40,864 bases of DNA from Alphaproteobacteria bacterium (lineage in GTDB: Bacteria > Pseudomonadota > Alphaproteobacteria > Caulobacterales > Caulobacteraceae). Below, one piece after another: positions 20,074 to 30,243 of the stretch (position 1 is its first letter; every line of letters starts with the position of its first letter). The notes beneath the pieces are model-generated. The model worked only from the letters and a program-made list of their open reading frames with translations, had not been told where the DNA came from and did no database searches. A program made the translations under genes and the position numbers. The stretch is from NCBI GenBank assembly GCA_003241825.1, contig QBLX01000012.1:1-40864 (forward strand), read 5' to 3'.

Positions 20074-20852
20074 GTGGTCAGCCGCTCAATGATGCGGGCA
20101 CGCAGGGGATCATCCACGCCGATCACCTGATCCAGATAGGCGTCTGCAGATCCATACCGCTGGTCGATCGCTGAAAAGGCGGCGTCGAGATAGGCCGGTT
20201 CCACGCCCATGAAGGCCACGACCGCATCGTCCGAGGGCCTGCGCCCGCTCATCGCCTCGATCTGTTTCGCAAACGTCGGTGCCATCCGCTCGAGGTCGAC
20301 AGCGGCATTGGTCAGCAGATAGTCGGCCATCATGTCTTCGCGACCCACGCCCAGCAGATGATGGGTCAGGGCCACCAGCAGGCCCGTGCGGTCCTTGCCC
20401 GCGGCGCAATGCACCACCACAGGTCCGTCGCTGGACCCCAGGGTCTCGAAAAACCGGCGGAAAAGGTCATGATAGGTCGGCGCAAAGGGCATCCGGCCAT
20501 AGGTGTCCATCATGAACCGCCGCCCCGAATCCGGTGTCAGGTCCGAGGTCTTCAGGAAGGTGATGTGCGGCGCCTCGCCCTGGGCATCCAGATCATTCTC
20601 GATCACAAGACCCGAGAAACCCTCGGGTCGCAGAGACGGCTGGCGCTGGCGCTCGACCGGCCGGCGCAGATCGACCACGGCCCCGATGCCATACCCCGCC
20701 AGCTTCTCCAGATCAGCCCCGCTCATTCGCGCATGGTGGGCCGAGCGATAGAGCCTGCCGGTCCGGACCTGACGCCCGTCGAGCGTGGGATAGCCTCCGA
20801 AGTCCCGGAAATTATCTATGGCGTCGAAGGAATGCAGGCGGACTGGGGTCAT
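20070..20852 (-). CDS. Tyrosine-protein phosphatase family protein
   Basis: FDAIDNFRDFGGYPTLDGRQVRTGRLYRSAHHA ... VVHCAAGKDRTGLLVALTHHLLGV (HCX5R). Confidence 0.93.
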   Translation of the reverse strand: MTPVRLHSFDAIDNFRDFGGYPTLDGRQVRTGRLYRSAHHARMSGADLEKLAGYGIGAVVDLRRPVERQRQPSLRPEGFSGLVIENDLDAQGEAPHITFLKTSDLTPDSGRRFMMDTYGRMPFAPTYHDLFRRFFETLGSSDGPVVVHCAAGKDRTGLLVALTHHLLGVGREDMMADYLLTNAAVDLERMAPTFAKQIEAMSGRRPSDDAVVAFMGVEPAYLDAAFSAIDQRYGSADAYLDQVIGVDDPLRARIIERLTT

Positions 20853-20893
20853 GGCTCTCCATAGCCCAGCCCGCCCCCGGCTTCACCTGCGAT

Positions 20894-21193
20894 TCAGTGT
20901 CTCGCAACCAGACCGGCCATGGCGTCAAGATAGGCGACAAAGGCCGACCGGCCGGTCTCGGTCATCCGCGCCCGGGTCTGGGGCTTGCGACCGACGAAAG
21001 ATTTTTCCACCGCAACGAACCCGGCCTCCTCAAGCTTTCGAAGATGCACAGACAGATTGCCGTCCGTGGTCTGGAGCCGGGCCTTGATCTCGTTGAAATT
21101 CGCCGCCTCGGCTCCCGCCAGATAGGCCATGATGCCCAGCCGGATGCGACCGTGAATCACGTCATCGATCTGGTCGATGTTGAAACCGTCCAC
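20894..21193 (-). CDS. Winged-helix transcriptional regulator (HTH_34/MarR-like), GTG start
   Basis: VDGFNIDQIDDVIHGRIRLGIMAYLAGAEAANFNEIKARLQTTDGNLSVHLRKLEEAGFVAVEKSFVGRKPQTRARMTETGRSAFVAYLDAM. Real start is inside the longer ORF 20894..21631. Confidence 0.88.
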   Translation of the reverse strand: MDGFNIDQIDDVIHGRIRLGIMAYLAGAEAANFNEIKARLQTTDGNLSVHLRKLEEAGFVAVEKSFVGRKPQTRARMTETGRSAFVAYLDAMAGLVARH

Positions 21194-21195
21194 GA

Positions 21196-21822
21196 TCAGA
21201 CACTCGCCGCCGGTTCCTGACGCGTCAGGACGATGCCGGGAACCAGGGCGACAAGAACGAACAGCACGGTGAACACCAGATAGATGGCCGCGTCGCCGAT
21301 GAACAGGCCGAGTCCCGCAGCCCCGGCATAGGACAACAGGGCGATGCCCTTCATCCAGAGACGACCTGTCATTTCGCCGGCTACGAACCAGGCCGAGCCA
21401 TAGGCCGCAAAGACAAGACTGGGCATGGCCCACATGATTGCCCAGTCCCCCGTCTTGAAGCCGACACCCATGAAGGCCAGCCAGGCGGCAAAGATACCGA
21501 AGCCAACGGCCGTCCAGGACGCACCGATCGCCTTGTTGACCAGGGTGTTGGCTCCCGGCTTTGTATCGTGACGCCGTGTGAGGACGAACAGCGACAGGCC
21601 GAACACGGCCCCTGCCCCGACCCAGAGCCACAGCGGAGCCCAGGGCGAGACGTCAACCTGGCCGGTCGCCAGGGCCCACTGCCCCAGATTGGCGATACCG
21701 AAGATGACGGCCGCGGCGATCAGGAAAGGGCCGTTCAGTGGTGCCGTATTGCGACCCTGCTCGGCCAGATCGCGGATGAAGGCGATGTCGGCGGCAGCGG
21801 TTGATGTCGGATCTTGTGTCAT
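21196..21822 (-). CDS. Hypothetical integral membrane protein (about 6 TM), co-directional with the regulator
   Basis: MTQDPTSTAAADIAFIRDLAEQGRNTAPLNGPFLIAAAVIFGIANLGQWAL...; GAAGGAGA Shine-Dalgarno upstream of ATG. Confidence 0.8.
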   Translation of the reverse strand: MTQDPTSTAAADIAFIRDLAEQGRNTAPLNGPFLIAAAVIFGIANLGQWALATGQVDVSPWAPLWLWVGAGAVFGLSLFVLTRRHDTKPGANTLVNKAIGASWTAVGFGIFAAWLAFMGVGFKTGDWAIMWAMPSLVFAAYGSAWFVAGEMTGRLWMKGIALLSYAGAAGLGLFIGDAAIYLVFTVLFVLVALVPGIVLTRQEPAASV

Positions 21823-21857
21823 GTCTGTCTCCTTCTGCAACCCGTTTGCCATAACCA

Positions 21858-21874
21858 ACTTTGAATATCAAAGT
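21858..21874. promoter_or_regulatory. 17-bp perfect inverted repeat, candidate operator
   Basis: ACTTTGA-ATA-TCAAAGT in the 80-bp gap between divergent starts at 21822 (-) and 21903 (+). Confidence 0.65.
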
Positions 21875-21902
21875 GCTTTTTCATTCTCAACAGGAGACAT
21901 CG

Positions 21903-22238
21903 ATGAACGTTTGGCTCGTCCTGGCCGTCTGTATCGCCCTCGAAATCGTTGCCACCAGCCTGCTCAAGGCGTCGGAGGGCTTTGCCCGCCCGTGGTTCGG
22001 CGTTGCTTCGATGGTCTGTTATTCCGGTTGCTTCTGGCTGCTGTCAGCCGTGCTGACCCGCCTGCCCGTCGGTGTGGCCTATGCACTATGGTCTGGTGTC
22101 GGCATCGTGGGCATCACCCTCGTTGGCGTCTTCCTCTTTCGGCAGTCCCTGACCCTCATGCAGACGGGCTTTATCGCCCTGATCCTGATCGGGGCCGTCG
22201 GCCTGCAGCTATCGACGCGGACCGCGGACGTGGCATGA
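21903..22238 (+). CDS. Small multidrug resistance (SMR/EmrE-like) transporter
   Basis: MNVWLVLAVCIALEIVATSLLKASEGFARPW...FWLLSAVLTRLPVGVAYALWSGVGIVGITLVG; AGGAGA Shine-Dalgarno. Confidence 0.93.
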   Translation: MNVWLVLAVCIALEIVATSLLKASEGFARPWFGVASMVCYSGCFWLLSAVLTRLPVGVAYALWSGVGIVGITLVGVFLFRQSLTLMQTGFIALILIGAVGLQLSTRTADVA

Positions 22239-22267
22239 ACAGGGGCAAATGCCCTGGAGCCTGACGG

Positions 22268-23017
22268 ATGCGCCTGACCTATCACCGGATCGCCTATGAG
22301 GCGCTTGATGTGTGCAATGCCGTCAGCATCGACACGGTCCTCGATACCGTGCGCAAGACGGGTCTCGCATCCGGACATGCGCTCGATATCGGCTGCGGCA
22401 ATGGCACAGTGTCGGTTCAACTGGCAGAGGCGCTGGGCCTGAAGATCACAGCCGTGGAATATGATCCGGCCATGGCCGACCTCGCGCGCACCCGCCTCGC
22501 CGCCTCCCCGGCGTCGGATCGATTGACGATGATCGAGGGGCCGTCCGGACCGGTGCTGGCGCAGAGTGATCCCTGGGACTTGATCGTCGCCCTCGGCACG
22601 ACCGACCCGGTCGGAGACGGGTCGCGTGAGCCTGCCGCCATGATGTCCGGCCTCCGGCGCCATCTGAGGCCCGCCGGGTGGCTGCTGTGGGGCGATCTGG
22701 TCTGGATCGCCGAGCCCTCCCCGCCCCTGCGTCAGATCATCGAACTCAGCGGCACCTATACGGACCACCCGGGCTGGCAGGCCGCTGCGACCAGTGCCGC
22801 GTTTGAGGTCGTCTCAACCCATCTGTCGACCCAGGCCGACTGGAATGCCTACGGAGATGCCATGGACGGTGCCGTCCGCACCTGGCTGGCCGCAAATGCC
22901 GAACATCCCGAAGCCCGCTCAATCAGTCAGCGCGCCGACCAGATCTCGATGATGATGGATTTCGGCCGCGGAACACTCGGGTTTGGGCTCTACCTGCTGA
23001 GACGCGACGGGACCTGA
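22268..23017 (+). CDS. Class I SAM-dependent methyltransferase
   Basis: ALDIGCGNGTVSVQLAEALGLKITAVEYDPAMADLA...DPWDLIVALGTTD. Confidence 0.85.
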   Translation: MRLTYHRIAYEALDVCNAVSIDTVLDTVRKTGLASGHALDIGCGNGTVSVQLAEALGLKITAVEYDPAMADLARTRLAASPASDRLTMIEGPSGPVLAQSDPWDLIVALGTTDPVGDGSREPAAMMSGLRRHLRPAGWLLWGDLVWIAEPSPPLRQIIELSGTYTDHPGWQAAATSAAFEVVSTHLSTQADWNAYGDAMDGAVRTWLAANAEHPEARSISQRADQISMMMDFGRGTLGFGLYLLRRDGT

Positions 23018-23093
23018 CACGGCCCTTGCCGATCGCCCCGCACCCGCCGGATTCTCTTGCCGACCACCACATCCAGCGGATTGGAAGTGTTGA

Positions 23094-23170
<77 letters not shown>

Positions 23171-23221
23171 AGAGGCGCTCCTATAAACGGGGTTGGGCCG
23201 GGCGCAAACCCTAAATGCCGC

Positions 23222-23644
23222 TCAGCCTGCCAGAACTGCGTCCAGCCGCGCCTTCGCCCCTTCGATCCGGCTCAGAACCCCACGCAAACTGGCCATATCA
23301 GTCGTGTCCGGAAGGGTTACAGCCCCAGCAGCTTGGCCTTCAATGGGATCTGCATCCATGCTGAAGGTCGCGTCAGCGCCGCCATAGGCCGCGATCCGGG
23401 CAATACCCTGTTCCTTGTGCAGGCGCTGCACGCCCTTGATGGTCAGTCCCTCGTCATGCAGCAGACGGCGGACAGCCTTCAGGACGATCACGTCCTGTGG
23501 CCTGTAGAACCGGCGTCCACCAGCGCGTTTGACCGGGGTCACGAAAGGAAATTTGGTCTCCCAGAAGCGCAGCACATGCTGGGGCGAGCCGACTTCTGTG
23601 GCAGCTTCCGAGATGGTCCTGAAGGCGTTGGCGCTCTTGGCCAC
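23222..23644 (-). CDS. MerR family transcriptional regulator
   Basis: [74 protein letters not shown]. Confidence 0.92.
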   Translation of the reverse strand: MAKSANAFRTISEAATEVGSPQHVLRFWETKFPFVTPVKRAGGRRFYRPQDVIVLKAVRRLLHDEGLTIKGVQRLHKEQGIARIAAYGGADATFSMDADPIEGQAAGAVTLPDTTDMASLRGVLSRIEGAKARLDAVLAG

Positions 23645-23649
23645 GTTAT

Positions 23650-23964
23650 TCAGTCCTCACTGCCTGCGCCGTGGACCTTGGACTTCATGATCTGCGACGC
23701 GCGAAAGCTGATGACACGGCGGGGGTGAATCGCGGCGGGCTCGCCTGTCTTGGGATTGCGGCCCATGCGGGCGCGCTTTTCGCGAACCTGAAAGACCCCG
23801 AAGCCGGACAGTTTGACGGTCTCGCCGCGCTCCAGCGACTCCACGATGAGATCAAGCGTGCGCTCGACCATCGAAGAGCATTCCTGTCGTGACAGGCCGA
23901 CTTCGTCATGCACAGCCTCGCAGAGGTCCGCGCGGGTCAAGGTCCGCTGTTCACCCATCGTCAT
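23650..23964 (-). CDS. ihfA: Integration host factor subunit alpha
   Basis: [82 protein letters not shown]. Confidence 0.95.
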   Translation of the reverse strand: MTMGEQRTLTRADLCEAVHDEVGLSRQECSSMVERTLDLIVESLERGETVKLSGFGVFQVREKRARMGRNPKTGEPAAIHPRRVISFRASQIMKSKVHGAGSED

Positions 23965-24092
23965 TGCTCCCCGTCAAGTCTGATCCGTCGACATGGACCC
24001 GCACAGCGAGTCCTTCCTGCCCGATCAAACCTCAGCCCCAAGACCATCATAAGGCGGGAAATCGGCGCAAAGTCAAAGGCCGTCAGCAGAGA

Positions 24093-25070
24093 TCACAATC
24101 GAAAGGCGCAGGCACCCCATGTCAGGCCGCCACCCATGGCCTCCAGCAGGACCAGATCACCTTTTTTGATGCGGCCGTCGCGGATCGCCGTGTCGAGGGC
24201 CAGGGGGATCGATGCGGCCGAGGTGTTGGCATGCTCCGCAACGGTCGTGATCACCTTGTTCTCGTCGAGGCCGAGCCGGTCGCCGACCCCTTTGATGATC
24301 CTCTGGTTGGCCTGGTGCGGCACAAACCAGTCCACTTCCGGCACAGTGATGCCCGAAGCGGCGCAGGCGGCCGTGATGGCCTCAGCGATATTCACCACCG
24401 CGTGGCGGAAAACCTGATTGCCCAGCATCCGCAGGTGACCGACCGTGCCCGTCGTCGACGGCCCCCCATCGACGTAGAGCAGTTCGGTCTTGGTCCCGTC
24501 CGAACGCAGGGCGAAGCCCAGGATGCCCTGATCGGCGGATGTTCCCTGCCCTTCGCGCGGCTCGACCACCACGGCTCCCGCCCCGTCGCCGAACAGAACG
24601 CAGGTGGTCCGGTCGGACCAGTCCATCAGACGGGTCATCTCCTCGGCCCCGATGACGAGCGCGCATTTCGCCTGCCCGCGCGCGACGAATCCGTCGGCAA
24701 TGCTGAGGGCATAGACGAACCCGGAACAGACCGCCTGGACGTCAAAGGCGATGCAGACGGGGGCACCCAGCTTTCGCTGAACGATCGAGGCTGTAGCCGG
24801 AAAGGTCATGTCAGGCGTCGTCGTTGCGACGATGATCATGTCGACGTCTGCGGCAGTCCTGCCCGCAGCATCCAGCGCCCGGCGCGCAGCTTCGGTGGCC
24901 AGATCGCTGGTCGGCTGGTCGTCCCTGGCACGATGGCGCTTACGGATGCCGGTTCGCTCGACGATCCATTGATCGGTGGTGTCGACGAATTTGGCGAGGT
25001 CGTCATTGGTAACGACCTGTTCGGGAAGGAAGGACCCGACCCCGGTAATTGCACTGCGCACAACGCTCAC
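24093..25070 (-). CDS. fabH: 3-oxoacyl-ACP synthase III
   Basis: SAITGVGSFLPEQVVTNDDLAKFVDTTDQWIVERTGIRKRHRA...DVQAVCSGFVYAL...VPHQANQRIIKGV...EHANTSAASIPLAL. Confidence 0.97.
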   Translation of the reverse strand: MSVVRSAITGVGSFLPEQVVTNDDLAKFVDTTDQWIVERTGIRKRHRARDDQPTSDLATEAARRALDAAGRTAADVDMIIVATTTPDMTFPATASIVQRKLGAPVCIAFDVQAVCSGFVYALSIADGFVARGQAKCALVIGAEEMTRLMDWSDRTTCVLFGDGAGAVVVEPREGQGTSADQGILGFALRSDGTKTELLYVDGGPSTTGTVGHLRMLGNQVFRHAVVNIAEAITAACAASGITVPEVDWFVPHQANQRIIKGVGDRLGLDENKVITTVAEHANTSAASIPLALDTAIRDGRIKKGDLVLLEAMGGGLTWGACAFRL

Positions 25071-26134
25071 GAAACAGTCTCCTCCGCCGTCGACGGTACA
25101 GCTTCCAGCACCGCGCCCAGCCTTTCCAGATTGGCTCCGACCTTGGTCAGATAGTCACTGCGCGCCAGATCGACAGCGATGCGGATCGCATTCCCGAATC
25201 CCTTGGCATCAGCGCCGCCATGACTCTTCACCACGATGCCGTTGAGACCGAGCAGCGGTCCGCCGTTGATGGCGCTGGGATCGATCCGCTGGCGCATGGC
25301 CTTCAGCGCAGGAAGGGCAATCAGCGCACCCAGCTTGGCCTGCACTCCGCTGGTCAGGGCTTCCTTGAGCAGGGCGGAGATGAAGCGCGCCACGCCCTCG
25401 GCCGTCTTCAGGGCGATATTTCCGGTAAAGCCGTCCGTGACGACCACATCGACCGTACCCTTGGCGATGTCATCGCCTTCGACAAAGCCATGATAGTTCA
25501 GGTTCAGGTCACCCAGTTTCAGGATCCGGTGGGCCTCGCGAACCTCCTCGTGGCCCTTGATGTCCTCGGACCCGACGTTCAAAATTCCTACCGTTGGCCG
25601 CGCGACGCCATGGACCGCCGCGTGGAAGGCCTCGCCCATGATCGCGAACTCGATCAGCTGTTCGGCGTCGCTCTCGATATTGGCTCCGACATCCAGCACC
25701 GCGGTCACGCCCCGCAGGGTCGGCCAGCTGGCAACGATAGCCGGACGTTCCAGGCCGGGAGCAGACATTCTCAGGATCAGCTTGGAAATGGCCATCAGGG
25801 CCCCGGTATTCCCCGCCGAGACTACCGCGCCAGCTTCGCCGGTCTTTGCAGCCTCGATTGCGTTCCAGAGACTGGAGCCCTTGCCCCGCCGCATGGCCTG
25901 GGCCGGCTTTTCGTCGGAGGCGATCTTCTTGTCCGTATGGCGGATTTCGCAGACGCCTTCGGGAATTCTCAGCCGCGTGAGTTCGGCACGGATCGCGGCC
26001 TCATCCCCATGCAGCAGGAAGGTGACAGCCTCCCCCCCGTGACGGGTCCGGTAATCCTTGATTCCCCCGACAACGACCGGAGGACCATGGTCGCCACCCA
26101 TGGCGTCCAGTGAAATGAGCGTCTGGGTTGGCAA
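25067..26134 (-). CDS. plsX: Phosphate acyltransferase PlsX
   Basis: ISLDAMGGDHGPPVVVGGI...GAVVSAGNTGALMAISKLILR...LLGLNGIVVKSHGGADAKGF; ATGA overlap with fabH. Confidence 0.97.
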   Translation of the reverse strand: MPTQTLISLDAMGGDHGPPVVVGGIKDYRTRHGGEAVTFLLHGDEAAIRAELTRLRIPEGVCEIRHTDKKIASDEKPAQAMRRGKGSSLWNAIEAAKTGEAGAVVSAGNTGALMAISKLILRMSAPGLERPAIVASWPTLRGVTAVLDVGANIESDAEQLIEFAIMGEAFHAAVHGVARPTVGILNVGSEDIKGHEEVREAHRILKLGDLNLNYHGFVEGDDIAKGTVDVVVTDGFTGNIALKTAEGVARFISALLKEALTSGVQAKLGALIALPALKAMRQRIDPSAINGGPLLGLNGIVVKSHGGADAKGFGNAIRIAVDLARSDYLTKVGANLERLGAVLEAVPSTAEETVS

Positions 26135-26231
26135 GGGAAGGACGTCTCCGTGACGCCGTCGGACGCGGCGCGCATCTTCATTCGCTCAGGATAGCGTTGC
26201 GATGCGCCGATGCAACGCGCCGGACGCAGCG

Positions 26232-26753
26232 TCAACCTTTGTCGGTCGTATCGCTTTCACGAAATGCCTTCAGGACCGCAAAAGGCGAGATATCAGCAGG
26301 TTCTTCGGGCTGAACAAACTCCGCACCCGGCTTGCGGGGAAACGGGTCCAGCGTCAGGGCCAGCTGTTCAACGGCGTACTGACCGAGATCGATTCGGCCG
26401 TCCTCGACGACGTCGGGCGAATCGTCGTCGAGGGTGATCTCGACCTCCTCCCCGGCCACGGGCTCCGCGGCCTCGATCAGGTCAAGGCTGAAGGCCTTGT
26501 CGATCGAGACGGGCAACGGCTCGAGCGTCAGGCCGCAGGTCTGCACGGCATCGGCGACGATTCGTCCGCTCAGGGTCCATCCCACTCTAGCGGGCTTGAG
26601 AGTCAGGGTCGCCGTAAACGCGTCAAGCGAGGCGAGGTCGAGTGACCGTGCAATCTTCGTCCGCGTTCCGTCATCGGGCTCCAGGGCGCGAAAAAGACCA
26701 GTCCCGATCTCGTTGATCCGGACAATTTCAGTCAGCGGCAAGACGAGACTCAT
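26232..26753 (-). CDS. DUF177 (YceD-like) protein
   Basis: TLKPARVGWTLSGRIVADAVQTCGLTLEPLPVSIDKAFSLDLIE...DVVEDGRIDLGQYAVEQLALTLDPFPRKPGAEF. Confidence 0.88.
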   Translation of the reverse strand: MSLVLPLTEIVRINEIGTGLFRALEPDDGTRTKIARSLDLASLDAFTATLTLKPARVGWTLSGRIVADAVQTCGLTLEPLPVSIDKAFSLDLIEAAEPVAGEEVEITLDDDSPDVVEDGRIDLGQYAVEQLALTLDPFPRKPGAEFVQPEEPADISPFAVLKAFRESDTTDKG

Positions 26754-27283
26754 GAGGGGATCCCGATCCAGCGAATGTTGCGCACCAGATCCGCGAACTG
26801 CTGGCCTTCCAGAGCTGCACGCGTGTCCAGAATATAGCTCGCCAATGCACTTGCGCCATCAGAACCTTCGCCTTCGTAGACGTTCCGGACCAGGGCCTGC
26901 GTGAGGCCTTCATGGTCGCCAGCACGGATCGTCGGTTCGTAGGCCGTCATTCGACCGTACATGGACTCGCCCAGCTTGCGCATCTTCTTGGCCATCGACG
27001 TGTCCCCGACGCCCAGTTCACGAAGCGTATTGTCCAGCGCGGAAACAAAGACATCGAACAGTTGCTGCGCGATCTCGGCCCCCTCTTCGCTCTCGTCCCT
27101 CAGCCGCATGATCACCAGCAGCACGTGAGCGATGTAAAGTTCGAACCGGGCGTCGATTCGGTCCGACACCCCCAGAGTCGTGTAGAAGGCGGGCGAGCGT
27201 GCCTGTTCTACCGCCTGGGCATACAGGTGCTCGCCGAGATCGCGATTGGGTTTGGCCCCGAACAGTTGTCTTAGCATGATCAT
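26750..27283 (-). CDS. Ubiquinol-cytochrome c chaperone (CBP3-like)
   Basis: LYAQAVEQARSPAFYTTLGVSDRIDARFELYIAHVLLVIMRLRDE...FDVFVSALDNTLRELGVGDTSMAKKMRKLGESMYGRMTAY. Confidence 0.9.
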   Translation of the reverse strand: MIMLRQLFGAKPNRDLGEHLYAQAVEQARSPAFYTTLGVSDRIDARFELYIAHVLLVIMRLRDESEEGAEIAQQLFDVFVSALDNTLRELGVGDTSMAKKMRKLGESMYGRMTAYEPTIRAGDHEGLTQALVRNVYEGEGSDGASALASYILDTRAALEGQQFADLVRNIRWIGIPS

Positions 27284-27366
27284 ACGGCCCCTTTTCCGCC
27301 GCGCCGTTGAACTAGAGGCCGTGTCCGGTTAGGTCAAAGACCTTGTTGACGTCGCAGGCTCCGCTC

Positions 27367-27843
27367 ATGCCCCGTATATCCCCGCTGATCGCCGCTGCCG
27401 CGCTCGCCATTGCCGCAGGGGCGTGCGCGCCGACCATCGGAATAAACGGCTTCCAGTCCGTTGATGTCAAACCGGCGGACATCGTGGCCGGGACCGACAC
27501 CCGCACCACTGTCCTGGCGCGTCTCGGCACGCCCTCGGCGACCTCCACGTTCGAGGACAACATCTGGTATTACATCGGCCAGACGACCGAAAAATATACC
27601 TACAACAACGCTCAGGTCTCCCAGCGCAGCGTCACGGCCATCACCTTTGACAAGGCCGGCGACAAGGTGACCGAGGTCAAGACCCTCGGTCTGGACGACG
27701 GGCAGGAAGTCGCGATGAACAGCCGCGAGACCCCGACCCGCGGACGTCAGCTCACCATCATCGAACAACTCCTTGGCAACGTCGCCCGCGGCCAGTTGCC
27801 CCGGACCGAGGAAGAAGTCCCCGGCCAGCGCCGCCCGGACTGA
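27367..27843 (+). CDS. bamE: Outer membrane protein assembly factor BamE (SmpA/OmlA)
   Basis: Lipobox AAGAC; GINGFQSVDVKPADIVAGTDTRTTVLARLGTPSATSTFEDNIWYYIGQTTEKYTY. Confidence 0.85.
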   Translation: MPRISPLIAAAALAIAAGACAPTIGINGFQSVDVKPADIVAGTDTRTTVLARLGTPSATSTFEDNIWYYIGQTTEKYTYNNAQVSQRSVTAITFDKAGDKVTEVKTLGLDDGQEVAMNSRETPTRGRQLTIIEQLLGNVARGQLPRTEEEVPGQRRPD

Positions 27844-27864
27844 CGCTCACCGGACAGATAAAGA

Positions 27865-27894
27865 AACGCCCCGGAGATTGCTCTCCGGGGCGTT
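27865..27894. terminator. Bidirectional terminator-like hairpin
   Basis: AACGCCCCGGAGA TTGC TCTCCGGGGCGTT between convergent bamE and hppA. Confidence 0.9.
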
Positions 27895-27917
27895 CGTCGT
27901 TGGGACAGGCGTGATCG

Positions 27918-30065
27918 CTAGGCGATCTTGCCGCTCGCAAGCACGGCCAGCAGAAGCAGTGCAACGATGTTCGTGATCTTGATCATCGGGTTCACTGCGG
28001 GTCCGGACGTGTCCTTGTAGGGATCGCCAACGGTATCGCCGGTCACCGCAGCCTTGTGGGCCTCGGATCCCTTGCCGTGGACCACGCCGTTCTTGTCGGT
28101 GAAGCCCTCCTCGATGACCTTCTTGGCGTTGTCCCAGGCCCCGCCGCCCGAGGTCATCGAAATAGCCACGAACAGACCGGTCACGATGACCCCCATCAGC
28201 ATGGCTCCAAGCGAGGCAAAGGCATTGGCCTTGTCCGCGAGGAACAGGATCGCCACGAAGAGCACGATCGGCGACAGCACTGGCAGCAGCGACGGAACGA
28301 TCATTTCCCGGATCGCTGCCTTGGTCAGGATGTCGACGGCCCGGCCATACTCGGGCTTGACCTCATAGGTCATGATCCCCGGGTTTTCGCGGAACTGGCG
28401 ACGGACTTCCTCGACCACGGCCTCGGCCGCGCGACCGACCGCCATCATGGACATGCCGCCGAACAGGAAGGGCAGCAGCCCCCCGAACAGCAGGCCGACC
28501 ACGACATACGGATTGGTCAGGTCGAAGGTGACGGCTCCCATGCCTGCAAAGAAGGGATACTCGGCGGGGTTGGCCGCGAAATACTGCAGGTCAGACGTAT
28601 AGGCCGCAAACAACACCAGCGCGCCGAGGCCCGCCGATCCGATCGCATAGCCCTTGGTAACAGCCTTGGTCGTATTGCCCACCGCATCCAGGGCGTCGGT
28701 GGAGTGACGCACTTCAGGCGGCAGGCCGGCCATCTCGGCAATGCCGCCGGCATTGTCCGTCACCGGGCCAAAGGCATCCAGCGCAACGATCATGCCGGCT
28801 ACACCCAGCATGGTTGTGGTTGCGATGGCGATGCCGAACAGGCCTGCCAACTGGTAGGAGGCCACGATCCCGACGATGATTGTCAGGGCTGGCAGTGCTG
28901 TCGATTCCAGCGATACCGCCAGGCCCTGGATCACGTTCGTGCCATGACCGGACACCGAGGCATTGGCGACGGATTGCACCGGGCGGAAGTTCGAGCCGGT
29001 ATAGTATTCCGTCACCACCACGATGGCGGCCGTGACGCCCAGACCGACCACGCCGGACCAGAACAGGGCCATGGGCGTGAATGTCGTGCCATCCGCCGTC
29101 GTCATGATGTCCGGCGAGATCGAGGTGATCACCCACCAGACAGCACCGATCGACAGCACGCCGGTCACGATCAACCCCTGATACAGGGCTCCCATGATGT
29201 TGTTGGACTTGCCCAGCCGCACGAAGAACGACCCGATGATCGAGGTCACGATACAGATGCCGCAGATCGCCAGCGGCAGGACCATCATCGTTTCGACATA
29301 GGGCTGGTCGCGGAAGAAGATGGCGGCCAGCACCATGGTCGCCACCGTGGTGACGGCATAGGTCTCGAACAGGTCGGCAGCCATGCCCGCACAGTCGCCG
29401 ACGTTGTCGCCGACGTTGTCCGCGATTGTCGCGGCGTTGCGGGGATCATCCTCAGGGATGCCGGCCTCCACCTTGCCGACCATGTCGCCGCCGACATCCG
29501 CACCCTTGGTGAAGATACCGCCGCCGAGACGGGCAAAGATCGAGATCAGCGACGCCCCGAAGCCGAGGGCAACCAGGCCATCGATGACTTCGCGGCTGGT
29601 CGATTCCAGTCCGAGGTGCAGCGTCATGACGATGTAGTAGCCAGACACGCCCAGGAGGGCGCCCCCGGCCACGAACATGCCGGTGATGGCTCCTGAGCGG
29701 AAGGCGAGATCCAGCCCCTTGCCCAGGCTCTGGGAAGCGGCATGAGCCGTCCGGACGTTGGCCCGGACCGAGATCAGCATCCCGGCATAGCCTGCCGCGC
29801 CGGACAGGACTGCGCCGACGACGAAGCCGATCGCGGCATAGATCCCGATCAGCAGATAGGCTGCGATCAGAATCACGACCCCGACCATGCCGATCGTCAT
29901 GTACTGGCGTTTCAGATAGGCCGACGCCCCTTCCTGGATGGCGGCCGCGATCTCTCGCATCTTGTCGTTACCGGTGCCGGCCTTCATCAGGACGGCGGTC
30001 TGGATCAGTCCGTAAAGGACGCCCAGAGCACCGGCCGCGAAGACCAGTGTGAGTATTTGAGTCAT
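27918..30065 (-). CDS. hppA: Membrane-bound H+-translocating pyrophosphatase
   Basis: [93 protein letters not shown]. Confidence 0.98.
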   Translation of the reverse strand: MTQILTLVFAAGALGVLYGLIQTAVLMKAGTGNDKMREIAAAIQEGASAYLKRQYMTIGMVGVVILIAAYLLIGIYAAIGFVVGAVLSGAAGYAGMLISVRANVRTAHAASQSLGKGLDLAFRSGAITGMFVAGGALLGVSGYYIVMTLHLGLESTSREVIDGLVALGFGASLISIFARLGGGIFTKGADVGGDMVGKVEAGIPEDDPRNAATIADNVGDNVGDCAGMAADLFETYAVTTVATMVLAAIFFRDQPYVETMMVLPLAICGICIVTSIIGSFFVRLGKSNNIMGALYQGLIVTGVLSIGAVWWVITSISPDIMTTADGTTFTPMALFWSGVVGLGVTAAIVVVTEYYTGSNFRPVQSVANASVSGHGTNVIQGLAVSLESTALPALTIIVGIVASYQLAGLFGIAIATTTMLGVAGMIVALDAFGPVTDNAGGIAEMAGLPPEVRHSTDALDAVGNTTKAVTKGYAIGSAGLGALVLFAAYTSDLQYFAANPAEYPFFAGMGAVTFDLTNPYVVVGLLFGGLLPFLFGGMSMMAVGRAAEAVVEEVRRQFRENPGIMTYEVKPEYGRAVDILTKAAIREMIVPSLLPVLSPIVLFVAILFLADKANAFASLGAMLMGVIVTGLFVAISMTSGGGAWDNAKKVIEEGFTDKNGVVHGKGSEAHKAAVTGDTVGDPYKDTSGPAVNPMIKITNIVALLLLAVLASGKIA

Positions 30066-30243
30066 TGGCGTTTCCGTGCCTTTGTCGATAGGCGCGCGGA
30101 CCCTTGGCGCGGCGGGCCTTATGGCCTCTGTCCGCCTTCCGGTCCCCCCGTGCGCAGCGGCCGCGTCAGTGCGGCCAGCGGGAATTGCGGCGGAAACCTG
30201 CCAAATGCGTCGACCTGACGCAACTCCTCAAATCTGCTGGAGG

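Noticed and set aside
23889-25154. 421-aa plus-strand ORF
   Set aside because: Antisense to fabH and parts of ihfA and plsX; composition is shadow-frame-like.
25049-26113. 354-aa plus-strand ORF
   Set aside because: Antisense to plsX; no supporting signal.
29380-29430. Repeated GCCGACGTTGTC units
   Set aside because: Encodes the conserved [12 protein letters not shown] motif of the pyrophosphatase.
28056-29696. 546-aa plus-strand ORF
   Set aside because: Antisense to the clear hppA gene. Low-complexity His/Gly/Asp/Arg-rich translation typical of a GC-rich complementary frame.
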